Shown in pieces: positions 42,627 through 51,221 of a DNA stretch of 64,000 nucleotides. Source of the stretch: JACQFK01 sp041482015. Its GTDB lineage: Bacteria > Planctomycetota > MHYJ01 > JACPRB01. Position numbers and translations under genes: made by a program. The stretch is from positions 1 through 64,000 of the forward strand of contig JBGPCZ010000008.1 in the NCBI GenBank assembly GCA_041482015.1, in the 5' to 3' direction. Position 1 is the stretch's first letter. Every line of letters begins with the position of its first letter. The notes beneath the pieces were generated by a model. The model saw only the letters and a program-made list of their open reading frames with translations, was not told where the DNA came from and made no database searches.

Positions 42627-43595
42627 TTAGCCCTCGGTTTCCGGGGCGGGGCCGGCGGTGGCGGCGATGTCCGAATCCTTCACCCCCTCGACGTTGAACT
42701 TCGCCGCGCGCTTCGAGATGTCGTCGAGCGCCTCGTCAAAGGGGGGCATCACCTTCATGAAGCGGAGCGGGTTGCAGCGCGCGATCGCGAACGCCTTGAG
42801 GTAGGGGCTCCTGAAGCCCTTGGCCTGGAGCGCGGCGACGATCTCGGCGACGCGGGCGTCGAGCTTCTCGATCTTCTCCGCGCGCCCCTCGCGGACCTTG
42901 AGCGCCTCCTTGAGCGGCTTCTCGAACCAGCCGTCGACGCGCGCGAGGATCGACTTGTAGGCGCCGCCGCCGAACCGACCGTTCTTCTCGTAGCAGATCC
43001 CGAGGGTCGCGAACGCGGGCTCCTCGAACTCCAGGACGTGGGCGCTCTCGACCCCGCCGCCCGCCGCCGCGAGCGCGCGGTACATGCGGATCACCTCGAG
43101 CGACTTCTCGCGCAGGTTGTGGGCCTTCTCGATGTTGAGCGCGAGGATCTTGTACTGGATCTCGGGATCGGGGAGGACGAGCGCGGTGATCGACCGGGCG
43201 CCGAGACGGATCATCGACTCCAGGCGGTGGCGGCCGTTGGGCGTCCAGTACTGGTCGCCCGAGGCGACGGCGATGACCGGGTCGAGGAAGCGGCCGATCT
43301 TGCCGATCGTGGTGCTGAGTCGCTTCGCGTGGGCCTCGGAGAGATCGCGCTGGAACGGCGTGGGCGCGACCTTGTCGATCGGCAGGATGGCGAGGATCGT
43401 GGGGCGGCCGCCGAGCGGCTCGCGGTAGGTCGCGAGCACGGCGCCGCCGTCCGACTCGATCTTTGCGGCGAGGTCCTTGAGCTCGCCGGGCCCCTCGAGC
43501 TTGCACTCGGCGGGGGTGAGGCCTTTTGACTTCGCCTCGGCGCGGCCCTTCTTGGCGCGCGGCTTCTTCGGTGCGGCGGGTTTCTTGGCGGCCAT
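42627..43595 (-). CDS. ParB/Srx-like nuclease-domain protein, solitary
   Basis: A 322-residue protein read from the ATG at 43595 (the frame extends to a TTG at 43631 with no homology). The N-terminus is basic and Ala/Pro/Lys-rich ('AAKKPAAPKKPRAKKGRAEA'). A ParB-type domain follows with 'LPIDKVAPTPFQRDLSEAHA' and 'YWTPNGRHRLESMIRLGA', where the GRHR box is the usual CTP/DNA-site motif. After it come helical segments. There is no parA or chromosome-origin gene nearby, so it is not an obvious partition protein; solitary ParB-like proteins act in regulation, in nuclease roles or on mobile elements. It lies 45 bases downstream of the PHP hydrolase gene on the same strand. Confidence 0.82.
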   Translation of the reverse strand: MAAKKPAAPKKPRAKKGRAEAKSKGLTPAECKLEGPGELKDLAAKIESDGGAVLATYREPLGGRPTILAILPIDKVAPTPFQRDLSEAHAKRLSTTIGKIGRFLDPVIAVASGDQYWTPNGRHRLESMIRLGARSITALVLPDPEIQYKILALNIEKAHNLREKSLEVIRMYRALAAAGGGVESAHVLEFEEPAFATLGICYEKNGRFGGGAYKSILARVDGWFEKPLKEALKVREGRAEKIEKLDARVAEIVAALQAKGFRSPYLKAFAIARCNPLRFMKVMPPFDEALDDISKRAAKFNVEGVKDSDIAATAGPAPETEG

Positions 43596-43640
43596 GACCG
43601 CCAGTTCATCAGAAAGAGGCCGGCCGGGCAAAGAAATCCG

Positions 43641-45425
43641 CTATTTCAAGTCCGCGTCGATCGCGACCGACTTCGCCCGCGCACGGAGGCGCTCGAAGAT
43701 GTCTCCCGGCATGCAGTCGGACATCACGCTCGGCTGGCCGACGTGGCTTGTCGAGTAGATCCCAAAGTGGATCGCGTGGAATTCGGGGTCGTCCCAGAGG
43801 ATGACCTTCTCCACGGACTTTCCGTCCTGCGTGAACGTGAGGTGTGCGGCGAGAGGCGCTTCGACTCGATAGGTCCCGTCAGCGTTGGCTTTCGCGCGCG
43901 AGACCTCCTTGCCCCAGGCGCTCACGACGATCTCGGCGGGCACGCCCTTGCCGCCCTGAGTCGCCTTGCCTGACACCGTCGCCTTGAGCGGGCCCGGCGC
44001 CGCCGGGGTGAAGTAGACGGGATTGGCGATTCCCACCGCCGACTTGTTCCGGCAGACCACCTTCGCGATCGCCCATTTCGCCCCGCGGACCGGGACGCTC
44101 CCCTTCCATTCGCGCTTCCCGCGTGCGGCCTCCACCGACTGCGCGACCTTCCCGTCGGCGATCACCTCGAGCCGGTCGATCGCGTCGTTCGGGTCGGCCG
44201 ACGCCCAGGCGCGGATCGACAGTCCGTCCTTCTGGGCTTCAAGAATGCAGAACGCGCCCGACGACATGAAGCTCCGACCCGCGCCCAGCGCATCGACGAT
44301 CTTCGCCAGATCGATTGTCGTGCCCATGTCCGGGACGTGCGCATAGGTGACATGAGGCCCGGATCGGATGTCCGCGTCTCCGAACACAATGTCGTTCTCG
44401 GCGAAGCCCGGGACCCGATAGCCCTCGTTCAGGGCGGTGAACCAGAGCGCCTGGTCGCCCGCGTGGTCGGGCGCGTCGCCCATCACCGCGAGGCCGCCCA
44501 CCGGCGCGCCCGCCAGCAGGTCAAAGGGGAACTCGGCCGCGATGTTGCTCACGCGGCTCTTCCCGATGAAGAACGTCCGCGTCGGGTGGGCGTAGATCGA
44601 GAGAATCCCGCGGTCGCGCCAGCCCTTGATGCAATCGAAGACGGGCGGGTTGTCCCACTGGGACGACTTGAACGGCCCGAGCGGCTTCGACTTGTCACCG
44701 GTCTGCCACGGGTCCCAGCTGTCGTCGTAGAACGACCACCACGCGTCGCCGGGCTTGTCGGTGAACGGGTAGGTGAGCCCCTCCATCTTCGCCCCAAGCA
44801 CCCAGACGTGGCCGAAGCGGCCCTTGATCGACTCGTTGTTCCACCCGAGGTGGAGGTGCCCGCCGTATTTCTTGTTCCACGCCTCCGCCGACGCCTCGGT
44901 GCGCCGGCCACCGTGCAACTCCTGCGTGGGATTGGCGTCGACGACCCACGGGCCGCCCCCGCCCGCCGAGTAATAGCTCCACCCGCGCGACGCCAGCAGG
45001 CTCGCCGCGAACTCCATCGTCACCTGCGTCTTCCCGTAGTTCTTGTCCTTCGTCCCTTCGCGGTTCAGATGGTTGTGATCGCCCCCGGCGTACCATCCTT
45101 CCTTCCGGAGATTCACCCACCTTTTGAGCTCGATCTTCTTCTCCGCCGCGCCGTCGAAGGCCCATTCCTCGTCGAGCGCGAAGAACTCGAACCCCGCGTC
45201 AACGTGCACCGAATACTTGCCCTTTGGAAGCGCAACTTTCCAGCCGTCGGGCGGGACGAAATGACCGTTCAGCGTCCGGTAGCCCGTCGATCCGATGACC
45301 TCGCCCGCACCGTTCTTCACGACCGCGCGGGCGAAGAGGGGACGGCCGCCGTCGGAATCGAGGACCGTGATCGTGACCGTCGGGTCCTGCAGGGGAATGA
45401 GGAGAACGGCCAGGAGGAGTCGCAT
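43641..45425 (-). CDS. CehA/McbA-type PHP-superfamily metallohydrolase, secreted
   Basis: A 594-residue exported protein (signal 'MRLLLAVLLIPLQ'). A beta domain ('VTITVLDSDGGRPLFARAVV') precedes the metal-site motif 'GWYAGGDHNHLNREGTK', and 'RSFMSSGAFCILEAQKDGLS' corresponds to the family's late conserved block. The last part is a carboxypeptidase-regulatory-like beta domain ('VSGKATQGGKGVPAEIVVSA'). It is a longer paralogue of the protein at 21988. The reaction is unknown; phospho- or carbamate-ester hydrolysis is the family precedent. It is divergent from the operon at 45534. Confidence 0.85.
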   Translation of the reverse strand: MRLLLAVLLIPLQDPTVTITVLDSDGGRPLFARAVVKNGAGEVIGSTGYRTLNGHFVPPDGWKVALPKGKYSVHVDAGFEFFALDEEWAFDGAAEKKIELKRWVNLRKEGWYAGGDHNHLNREGTKDKNYGKTQVTMEFAASLLASRGWSYYSAGGGGPWVVDANPTQELHGGRRTEASAEAWNKKYGGHLHLGWNNESIKGRFGHVWVLGAKMEGLTYPFTDKPGDAWWSFYDDSWDPWQTGDKSKPLGPFKSSQWDNPPVFDCIKGWRDRGILSIYAHPTRTFFIGKSRVSNIAAEFPFDLLAGAPVGGLAVMGDAPDHAGDQALWFTALNEGYRVPGFAENDIVFGDADIRSGPHVTYAHVPDMGTTIDLAKIVDALGAGRSFMSSGAFCILEAQKDGLSIRAWASADPNDAIDRLEVIADGKVAQSVEAARGKREWKGSVPVRGAKWAIAKVVCRNKSAVGIANPVYFTPAAPGPLKATVSGKATQGGKGVPAEIVVSAWGKEVSRAKANADGTYRVEAPLAAHLTFTQDGKSVEKVILWDDPEFHAIHFGIYSTSHVGQPSVMSDCMPGDIFERLRARAKSVAIDADLK

Positions 45426-45494
45426 GGATCACCTTCTGATACACGGCCTGTGGATTCTTGTCACGTGAGAACTCGAAACTCGCGTCAATAAGTA

Positions 45495-45512
45495 CTAGAC
45501 TGACGTGTCTAG
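45495..45512. promoter_or_regulatory. Inverted repeat in divergent promoter region
   Basis: CTAGAC-TGACGT-GTCTAG, a perfect six-base inverted repeat with six-base spacer, lies 21 bases before the ATG at 45534 and about 70 bases before the divergent gene at 45425. Its position suggests an operator or a small hairpin in the 5' leader; there is no direct evidence of either. Confidence 0.35.
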
Positions 45513-45533
45513 GACGTCGTCGGAGGACACCGC

Positions 45534-46697
45534 ATGGCCGGCCGCGCCGCCCTGATCGCCTTCGTCCTGGCGCCCCTTCTCGCCGTTCAATCCCAGCAGC
45601 AGCAGGCGAACAAGAACCTTGAGGCGAAAGTCGAGGCCGCGATCCGTCGGGGCGTCGAGTATCTCAAGCAAAACCCCGTCGGGAAGGGCCGCGGCGGAAA
45701 CCAGCTTCGCGAGCTCATCCTCCTCGCCCTCGTCCACTCGGGCGTCCGCCCCAGCGACCCGGTCTTCGCCGCGATGCTCCGCGACATGCTTGAGGAGGAT
45801 CTCGCGATGACCTACCGCGTCGCGCTCCAGGCGATGGTTCTCGAGGAGCTCGACCGCGTGAGATACCAGAAGCGGATTTTCCAGTGCGCGCAATTCCTGG
45901 TCGACAACCAGGCCGCGAACGGGATGTGGAGCTACGGTCAGCCGACCACGTACCCCGAGCCCGCGACGCCCTCGTGGAAGGACGTGGCCACGGGGCCCGC
46001 GACGATCCAGCCCGGGCAGGTCGTGATGTTCGGCGACCCGCACCCCGGCGAGAAGCCCCCGGTGAAGCACAAGATCCAGGTCCAGAAACAGCGCGACTTC
46101 GGCCGCGGCGGCGACAACTCGAACTCGCAGTACGCCGCGCTTGGCCTGCGGGCGTGCCACGACGCGGGGATCATTCTCCCGCGCGACGGGGTCGAGAAGG
46201 CGCAGAAGTGGTGGCACGACAGCCAGTGCGACCATGGAGCGGCGGCGCAGGGGAATGCCACGCCCGGAGGCGCCGGACCTTCGCGCGGATGGAGCTACAG
46301 CATGAAGGGCTCGCCGTATGGATCCATGACCGCCGGCGCGGTCGCCGCGCTCTCGATCTGCGACTACATCCTCGGCGTCGACTGGAAGAAGGACGAGCAT
46401 CTCACCGCGGGCAACAACTGGCTGCGCGACAACTTCTCCGTCACGGAGAACCCGGGGCGCAAGCAGAACCACCACTACTACTACCTTTATGGCCTCGAGC
46501 GCGCGGGCATGCTTTACGGGATCGAGACCTACGGCAAGCGCGAGTGGTACGCCGAGGGCGCGCAGTACCTGGTCGACAACCAGGGCGGCGACGGCCAGTG
46601 GGGCGGCTCCCTCGACACCTGTTTCGCGATCCTCTTCCTCCGCCGCGCCACGCGGTCGCTCGTCGAATCGAAGGACAACTCGCGGCCGATGAAGTGA
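45534..46697 (+). CDS. Secreted squalene-oxidase/prenyltransferase-fold repeat protein
   Basis: A 387-residue exported protein (signal 'MAGRAALIAFVLAPLLAVQ') with alpha/alpha-toroid repeats: 'AAIRRGVEYLKQNP', 'AQFLVDNQAANGMWSYG', 'SRGWSYSMKGSPYGSMTAG' and 'AQYLVDNQGGDGQWGGSLDT'. The aromatic QW-like ends and repeated 'YLVDNQ..G.W' pattern match the terpene-cyclase fold. No DxDD cyclase motif is present. It is the first gene of a tight operon: its TGA overlaps the GTG of the next gene. It is related in fold to the protein at 40550. Function unknown. Confidence 0.86.
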   Translation: MAGRAALIAFVLAPLLAVQSQQQQANKNLEAKVEAAIRRGVEYLKQNPVGKGRGGNQLRELILLALVHSGVRPSDPVFAAMLRDMLEEDLAMTYRVALQAMVLEELDRVRYQKRIFQCAQFLVDNQAANGMWSYGQPTTYPEPATPSWKDVATGPATIQPGQVVMFGDPHPGEKPPVKHKIQVQKQRDFGRGGDNSNSQYAALGLRACHDAGIILPRDGVEKAQKWWHDSQCDHGAAAQGNATPGGAGPSRGWSYSMKGSPYGSMTAGAVAALSICDYILGVDWKKDEHLTAGNNWLRDNFSVTENPGRKQNHHYYYLYGLERAGMLYGIETYGKREWYAEGAQYLVDNQGGDGQWGGSLDTCFAILFLRRATRSLVESKDNSRPMK

Positions 46698-49294
46698 ACG
46701 ACCTGACGCCCATTCCCGCGGGGATCGTCCTCTGCACCTCCTGCGGGGCGCGGCTCTCGTCGCCCCGCCCGCTTCCGCCGAACGTCGCGCCGCTCTGCAC
46801 CGACTGCTCCGAGGAGAAGGCGCCGACCCGGCGCATCACGATCGCCCCGCAGGGCACGTGGGTCTCGATCGACGAGAGCCCGCCCCGCGCGGCCCGTCGA
46901 TTCCTCTGGGTCGCCGCGGCCGCGGTCGTGCTCGCGCTTGCGGGGGTGATCGCGATCCGCCCGGCGCGCAAGCCGGTGGTCGCTCCGCCCGTGGTCTCCT
47001 CGCCCGCTCCCGAGGTCGAGGTCCCGGCGGAGGACGGGTCGCGAAAGGCGCTCGAAGCGAAGAAGGAGGCGGAGGCGCTCCGCCTCCGGCGGATCGCGGA
47101 CCTGAAGGAGGAACTGGCGGCTCTCGACCAGGAGACCGCCGGCTTCGAGGCGGCCGAGGAATTCAAACGGGTGCTCGACCTGCTCTCCCGCGCGGCGGAC
47201 CGGCACGAGGAGGCCCTCTGGGTGGAGGGTGTCGGCGAGCGCGAGGGCGCGGTGAAGTCGAAGGCCGAGGCGCAGTTCGCGGCGATCCGCGATATCGCCG
47301 GGGAGACGCGGGACGCGGCGGAGCAGGTAAAGCTGCGCGAGCGGGTCGCGCGGTGGGGCCTCGCGAAGTACGCCGAGGAGCTCGAGAAGTCGCTGGGCGC
47401 CGTGCCGCCGCCGCCCCCGCCGCCGAAGTCAAAGGAGGCCGTTGCCTACGTCGAGGACTGGGAGCGCGCGATGGCCCGGGCCGCGGGGCGGGACTACGAC
47501 CGTGCGCTGCCCGACCTTCGGCGGGCCGCGAAGACGGTCCGCGAGGAGGAGATGCGCCGGGAGGCGGCGTCGGACCTGGACGATCTCGAGAAGGTGAAGC
47601 TCCTCGTCGAGGAGATCGGCCGGCGGCTCGAGGCGTTGCCGCGCGGGACGCCGGTTACGCTCGAGGCGGCGGGCGGGAAGGTTGCGGGCGCGCTCGTCCA
47701 GGGGGACAGCGACCGCGTGGAGCTTCGCGTGGCGGGCGCGCGGGAGACGGTCTTCGTGGAGCTGGCGGACGCGACGTCGTCATCGCTGGCCGCGCTCTTC
47801 CGCGGAAAACTCGACGCCCGGATGCTCGCGATCTTTTGCCTGCTCGAGGGCCATTCCGACGCGGCGAAGTCCCACCTCGCGCGGCTGGACGACGCACCGG
47901 CGAAGTACTGGGGGTGGGCGGTGGTGGCGCGCTCGCGAGCGCAGCCGCCGGAGGTCGACCCGGACACGCGCCGGCGGGAGGGAAACGCGCGGGATCTCTA
48001 CGTCGCGGCGGAGCGCGAGTTCCGGTCGATGGCGTCGCGCGGGATGGCGGTGCAGCGGTACCGCTCGCTCGCGAAGGACTACGCGGACACGACGCTGTAC
48101 CGCCACGCCTCCAAGCGGATCTCGAAGAGGACGGAGGGATGCAGCGACTATTTCTTCGGCGCGTCGGAAATGATTGCGGGCGGGACGTTCCGGAAGGCGT
48201 CGCGCCCCGCGGTCGGCGCGTGCTGGGCGTCGGCCTCCGAGTCCGATTTCACCCGCGGGAACGAGAACTTCGTGGAATTCGAAATCGGCGTGATGGAGGC
48301 GGAGACGTACCGCTGCTGGGTGCAGGTCGGCGGCTGCTGCGCGGAGACGTTCCAGGCCTTCTTCCAGGTGACCGATCTCCTGGTTCCGCATCCCTTGAGG
48401 CCCAAGGAGCGGGCGCGCGCCGAGCCCGGGTCGCTCTTCGCGGTGGCGATCGCTCTTCCGGCGGTGACGCCGCCCGCGACGCACGCGGTGCACGGAGGCC
48501 CAAAGGAGCCGGCGCTCTGGGGCTGGATCGAAGTGGCGCTTCCGAGATTCCAGACGCCGGGGGCGAAACGGATCCGCCTCGTCACGGCGCAGCAGGGGTT
48601 CGCGGTGGCCCGGGCGGTCGTGTCGACCACGCGCGCCGTGGCGCCGCGCGATTCCGAGCTGAAGGCGCTCGAGGAGGGCCGGGAGCCCGAGCCGGGGGTT
48701 TTGTCGGCGGTGCCCGGCGAGCCGGGCCTCGCGGCGTGGTGGAGCTTCGACGACGGGGCGGCGGATCTTTCGGGGAACGGTCACGATGCGACGCTCCCGC
48801 TTGACGCGGGCTGGGAGCCCGGCAAGTCCGGGAACGCGCTTTCGCTGAAGGGCGGCGCGGGCGCGACGGTCCGCGATTCTGCGAACCTTCGGATCGAGGG
48901 CGATCTGACGATCTCCCTCTGGGTGAAGTTCGCCGCGGCGCCGGGCGAGCGGACGCTGCTCGTCGGGAAGGGCGGGAACTACGGCGTGTGGCTCGTGCCC
49001 GGCGGGCGGATCGTGTTCGAGCAGAGGGATTCCGCGGGCCGCGCGGTGCTGACGGTCGCGCCTGCGAAAGCGCTCGAGACGGGCCGCTGGACGCACGTGG
49101 GGGCGATCGTCCGGGGCGGCCACGGCTCGGTCTACCTGGACGGAGTGCCCGAGGCGGCGCGGGGCCGTACGGGGACGCCGGCGACCTCGGACGCGCCGCT
49201 CACGCTGGGCGCCTCGCTCTCGGGCCTGCTCGACGAGCTGCGGATCTTCTCGAAGGCGCTGTCGAGCGACGACATCGCGCGGCAGGCGAAATGA
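46694..49294 (+). CDS. Zinc-ribbon membrane protein with C-terminal LamG-like domain
   Basis: An 866-residue protein, GTG start at 46694 overlapping the previous stop (GTGA). The N-terminus has a four-Cys zinc ribbon ('GIVLCTSCGARLSS', 'APLCTDCSEE'). A membrane helix follows ('RFLWVAAAAVVLALAGVIAI', about 72-91). A helical charged region then runs to about 380. The middle has 'CCAETFQAFFQV' and nearby paired cysteines. The last 190 residues form a LamG/concanavalin-like domain ('GLAAWWSFDDGAADLSGNGH', 'LTISLWVKFAAAPGERTLLV', 'LLDELRIFSKALSSDDIARQ'). This suggests an inside-out sensor or anchor with an extracellular carbohydrate-type binding domain; the ligand is unknown. Its stop overlaps the next ATG (ATGA). 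Confidence 0.83.
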   Translation: MNDLTPIPAGIVLCTSCGARLSSPRPLPPNVAPLCTDCSEEKAPTRRITIAPQGTWVSIDESPPRAARRFLWVAAAAVVLALAGVIAIRPARKPVVAPPVVSSPAPEVEVPAEDGSRKALEAKKEAEALRLRRIADLKEELAALDQETAGFEAAEEFKRVLDLLSRAADRHEEALWVEGVGEREGAVKSKAEAQFAAIRDIAGETRDAAEQVKLRERVARWGLAKYAEELEKSLGAVPPPPPPPKSKEAVAYVEDWERAMARAAGRDYDRALPDLRRAAKTVREEEMRREAASDLDDLEKVKLLVEEIGRRLEALPRGTPVTLEAAGGKVAGALVQGDSDRVELRVAGARETVFVELADATSSSLAALFRGKLDARMLAIFCLLEGHSDAAKSHLARLDDAPAKYWGWAVVARSRAQPPEVDPDTRRREGNARDLYVAAEREFRSMASRGMAVQRYRSLAKDYADTTLYRHASKRISKRTEGCSDYFFGASEMIAGGTFRKASRPAVGACWASASESDFTRGNENFVEFEIGVMEAETYRCWVQVGGCCAETFQAFFQVTDLLVPHPLRPKERARAEPGSLFAVAIALPAVTPPATHAVHGGPKEPALWGWIEVALPRFQTPGAKRIRLVTAQQGFAVARAVVSTTRAVAPRDSELKALEEGREPEPGVLSAVPGEPGLAAWWSFDDGAADLSGNGHDATLPLDAGWEPGKSGNALSLKGGAGATVRDSANLRIEGDLTISLWVKFAAAPGERTLLVGKGGNYGVWLVPGGRIVFEQRDSAGRAVLTVAPAKALETGRWTHVGAIVRGGHGSVYLDGVPEAARGRTGTPATSDAPLTLGASLSGLLDELRIFSKALSSDDIARQAK

Positions 49295-50394
49295 GCGCGC
49301 GGGCCCTCGCCGTTTCGTTGATCGTTCTCCTCGCGGCGTGCGGGTCCCCGGAAATCCAGGGTCCGCCCGGGACCGCGCCGGAGGACATCCGCCGGGCGTT
49401 CTGGAAGAAGCAGTGCGGCGAGTTCAAGCCGGGGACGCCGAAGTCCGAGATCGAAACGTTCATCGGGAAGATTCGCACGTCGTCCAGGCCCCGCGAAGGC
49501 GGGTGGCGTGGATGGGGGAGCAACAATCGCTGGCACACGCTCTACGCGCTGGACGAGGACTTTGACCTGTTCGTCGTTCACGACGAGTCGCCGTCGTCGC
49601 TCGTCGAGTCGGTCGAAGTCGTCGGCCTGCCGGATCTCCGCGCGAAAATTGACCCGGATCTTTATCCCCTGGTGAAAGCGGTCCATCGTGCGCCCGGCCC
49701 GGCCATCATCGGGTTTGACCCGATCGCGCTGATCCGGGCCGCGAATGCGCTCCACCCGGCGGGGAAGGAGCGAGCCTTGGACGCCCTTCATGCCTACCAC
49801 GATCTCGTGACTGGATTGGCGCATGACGATCGGATGAAGTACTTCCTGGACGAGCAGAGGATCTTCCTGGTCCTCCGGGTCCTCTTTCAGCGAACCGACG
49901 GGAATCCGACCCTCCCCCCGATGCACATCGGGGCGACCGACGTTCCCATGGAAGAAGGGCACGCGGAATTCCCGATCTTCCCCCTGGTCCTCAGGGACGA
50001 CCTTCCGTTCCTGCTCGTCGGGGGCTACGGCCTGGCTGGCAAGGCGGAAAGCCCGCGGGTGCACCTTAGGTACTGTCGCGAGCGGTGCAGTCTGCGGGAG
50101 AGGCCGCTGGCTCCCGGGAGCAGCCCGGTGGAGATCGTAGACGGTCTGACGATCACGAAGGAGTGGAAGAGAGTGTTTGGTGAGACCGAGCCGAACTACG
50201 GGCTGGGCCGGGTCCGGGCGCTGGCTTTGGCGGCGCTCTCATCGATTCATGCCGCGAAGCACGGCACCTGCGGCACGCTTTCCCACCGCGGGGTCCACCA
50301 CGACGCGGACTGGCGCGAGGAGGCGGAGGCCGTGCGGCTCCTTCACCCCCGCTGGGATCCCGCCCGCCAGGACTTCGTCGCGGGAAACCGCTGA
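49291..50394 (+). CDS. Lipoprotein of unknown function
   Basis: A 367-residue predicted lipoprotein (lipobox 'LIVLLAACGS'), starting at the ATG that overlaps the previous stop. A segment 'FWKKQCGEFKPGTPKSEIET' resembles the short SmpA/BamE-like 'G.....V' hairpin motif only loosely. The rest has no motif I recognise; cysteines at 'RYCRERCSLRE' and 'KHGTCGTLSHRGVHHDADW' are unpaired with any known site. It is the third gene of the operon starting at 45534. Base composition around 49.6-50.0 kb is a little less GC-rich than its neighbours. It converges with the gene at 50402. Confidence 0.78.
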   Translation: MSARALAVSLIVLLAACGSPEIQGPPGTAPEDIRRAFWKKQCGEFKPGTPKSEIETFIGKIRTSSRPREGGWRGWGSNNRWHTLYALDEDFDLFVVHDESPSSLVESVEVVGLPDLRAKIDPDLYPLVKAVHRAPGPAIIGFDPIALIRAANALHPAGKERALDALHAYHDLVTGLAHDDRMKYFLDEQRIFLVLRVLFQRTDGNPTLPPMHIGATDVPMEEGHAEFPIFPLVLRDDLPFLLVGGYGLAGKAESPRVHLRYCRERCSLRERPLAPGSSPVEIVDGLTITKEWKRVFGETEPNYGLGRVRALALAALSSIHAAKHGTCGTLSHRGVHHDADWREEAEAVRLLHPRWDPARQDFVAGNR

Positions 50395-50401
50395 CGCTCG
50401 T

Positions 50402-50881
50402 CTACTTCTGCTCCATCAAGACCGCGGCCAGCACTTCGAGCAATGGCTTTCTCAGTCCCGGAGTCTTGAAGGCGCTCCCGTGGTGGGTGGTCCTTCCCTC
50501 GCGGTGGACCACGTGGAGGAGGTCGTACCCGGCGCCGCGGCTGTCGAGGAGAATCTCGTATTCGTCCACGCGCGATTCCCGGCGATGGACACGCACGTAG
50601 TAGGTCTGCTCCTTGTGGGGATGGTTCGGCAGGGTGTACTCCGCCTGCTTGAGGGGATCCAGGATGACCCTGAGGAGATGCGGATCGGTGATGGGAATGA
50701 CCCTGGGCGCCCCCTCGCCGTCGAGCTCGATCTCCAACCGGCTGGCCGCGTCCGCTTGAGACGCCCTGAATTGGGTCGTGCGATGTCTTCCGTACACGAA
50801 CATCGCTCCCGCCAGGCATCCCCAGGAGACCGGGGCGAGCAGGATCAGCAAGATCGCCCGACGGGGAGTCAGCTTCACCAT
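50402..50881 (-). CDS. Small single-pass membrane protein, unknown
   Basis: A 159-residue protein beginning 'MVKLTPRRAILLILLAPVSW', one N-terminal membrane helix or uncleaved signal, then a soluble alpha/beta part ('RLEIELDGEGAPRVIPITDP', 'EYEILLDSRGAGYDLLHVVH'). The family is not recognised. It stands alone, converging with the lipoprotein gene and divergent from the SPFH operon. Confidence 0.72.
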   Translation of the reverse strand: MVKLTPRRAILLILLAPVSWGCLAGAMFVYGRHRTTQFRASQADAASRLEIELDGEGAPRVIPITDPHLLRVILDPLKQAEYTLPNHPHKEQTYYVRVHRRESRVDEYEILLDSRGAGYDLLHVVHREGRTTHHGSAFKTPGLRKPLLEVLAAVLMEQK

Positions 50882-50980
50882 CCCAGCCTACCCCGATTCG
50901 CGGAGGGCTGTCATGACATTCCCGTAACGCCGGGGGCGGGAGGCGCTATGAAGCGGCAGGCATAGATCCCGCTCCGGGGT

Positions 50981-51004
50981 GGAGGCGCGGGCACCCGCGC
51001 CTCC
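50981..51004. terminator. Strong GC hairpin
   Basis: GGAGGCGCGGG and its complement CCCGCGCCTCC around CA: an 11-base perfect inverted repeat. No T-run follows on either strand. It could terminate read-through or form part of the leader of the possible small ORF at 51038. Confidence 0.5.
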
Positions 51005-51037
51005 TCCCCGATCTTATGAACCGGGGGGAATGGGTCG

Positions 51038-51121
51038 ATGAGAATCGCCTGGATCACCGTGGACGTGGCTCACTTCTGGGTCGCCGTGGCCCTCGCACTC
51101 GCCTTCTCCACGCTCGCGTAG
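51038..51121 (+). CDS. Possible 27-residue hydrophobic peptide
   Basis: An ATG at 51038, after GGGGGGAATGGG, opens a 27-codon frame. The product starts 'MRIAWITVDVAHFWVAVALA' and ends in further hydrophobic residues, so it could be a one-helix membrane peptide. It ends at a TAG 41 bases before the operator region. There is no homology evidence; it may be chance. Confidence 0.25.
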   Translation: MRIAWITVDVAHFWVAVALALAFSTLA

Positions 51122-51162
51122 CCGTCCGTCGTCGCCCGCCGGGTCACCCCTCTTTCTTCTTT

Positions 51163-51205
51163 ATATAGTGTCACAAAGACACTATATTAGTGTCTTAAAG
51201 ACACC
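51163..51205 (+). promoter_or_regulatory. Two tandem operator palindromes before SPFH-NADK-NrtR operon
   Basis: Site 1 is ATATAGTGTC-ACAAA-GACACTATAT (51163-51187); site 2 is AGTGTC-TTAAA-GACACC (51189-51205). Both share GTGTC-N5-GACAC, and their centres are 22 bases apart, about two helical turns. They lie in the only A/T-rich stretch before the AGGAGG at 51210 and would cover a promoter. Autoregulation by the NrtR encoded in the same operon is the natural inference. Confidence 0.72.
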
Positions 51206-51221
51206 AACTAGGAGGTGGACG

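Larger units (their letters stand above)
50882..51221. other. 340-base intergenic region upstream of the SPFH operon
   Basis: It contains, in order, the hairpin at 50981-51004, a possible 27-codon reading frame at 51038-51121, and the A/T-rich tandem operator region at 51163-51205 followed by AGGAGG. Nothing else is evident. Confidence 0.7.

Noticed and set aside
12741..51205. Lhr start palindrome as an NrtR site
   Set aside because: Half-sites agree but the spacer is 7 rather than 5 bases and the gene has no NAD link, so I do not call it the same operator.
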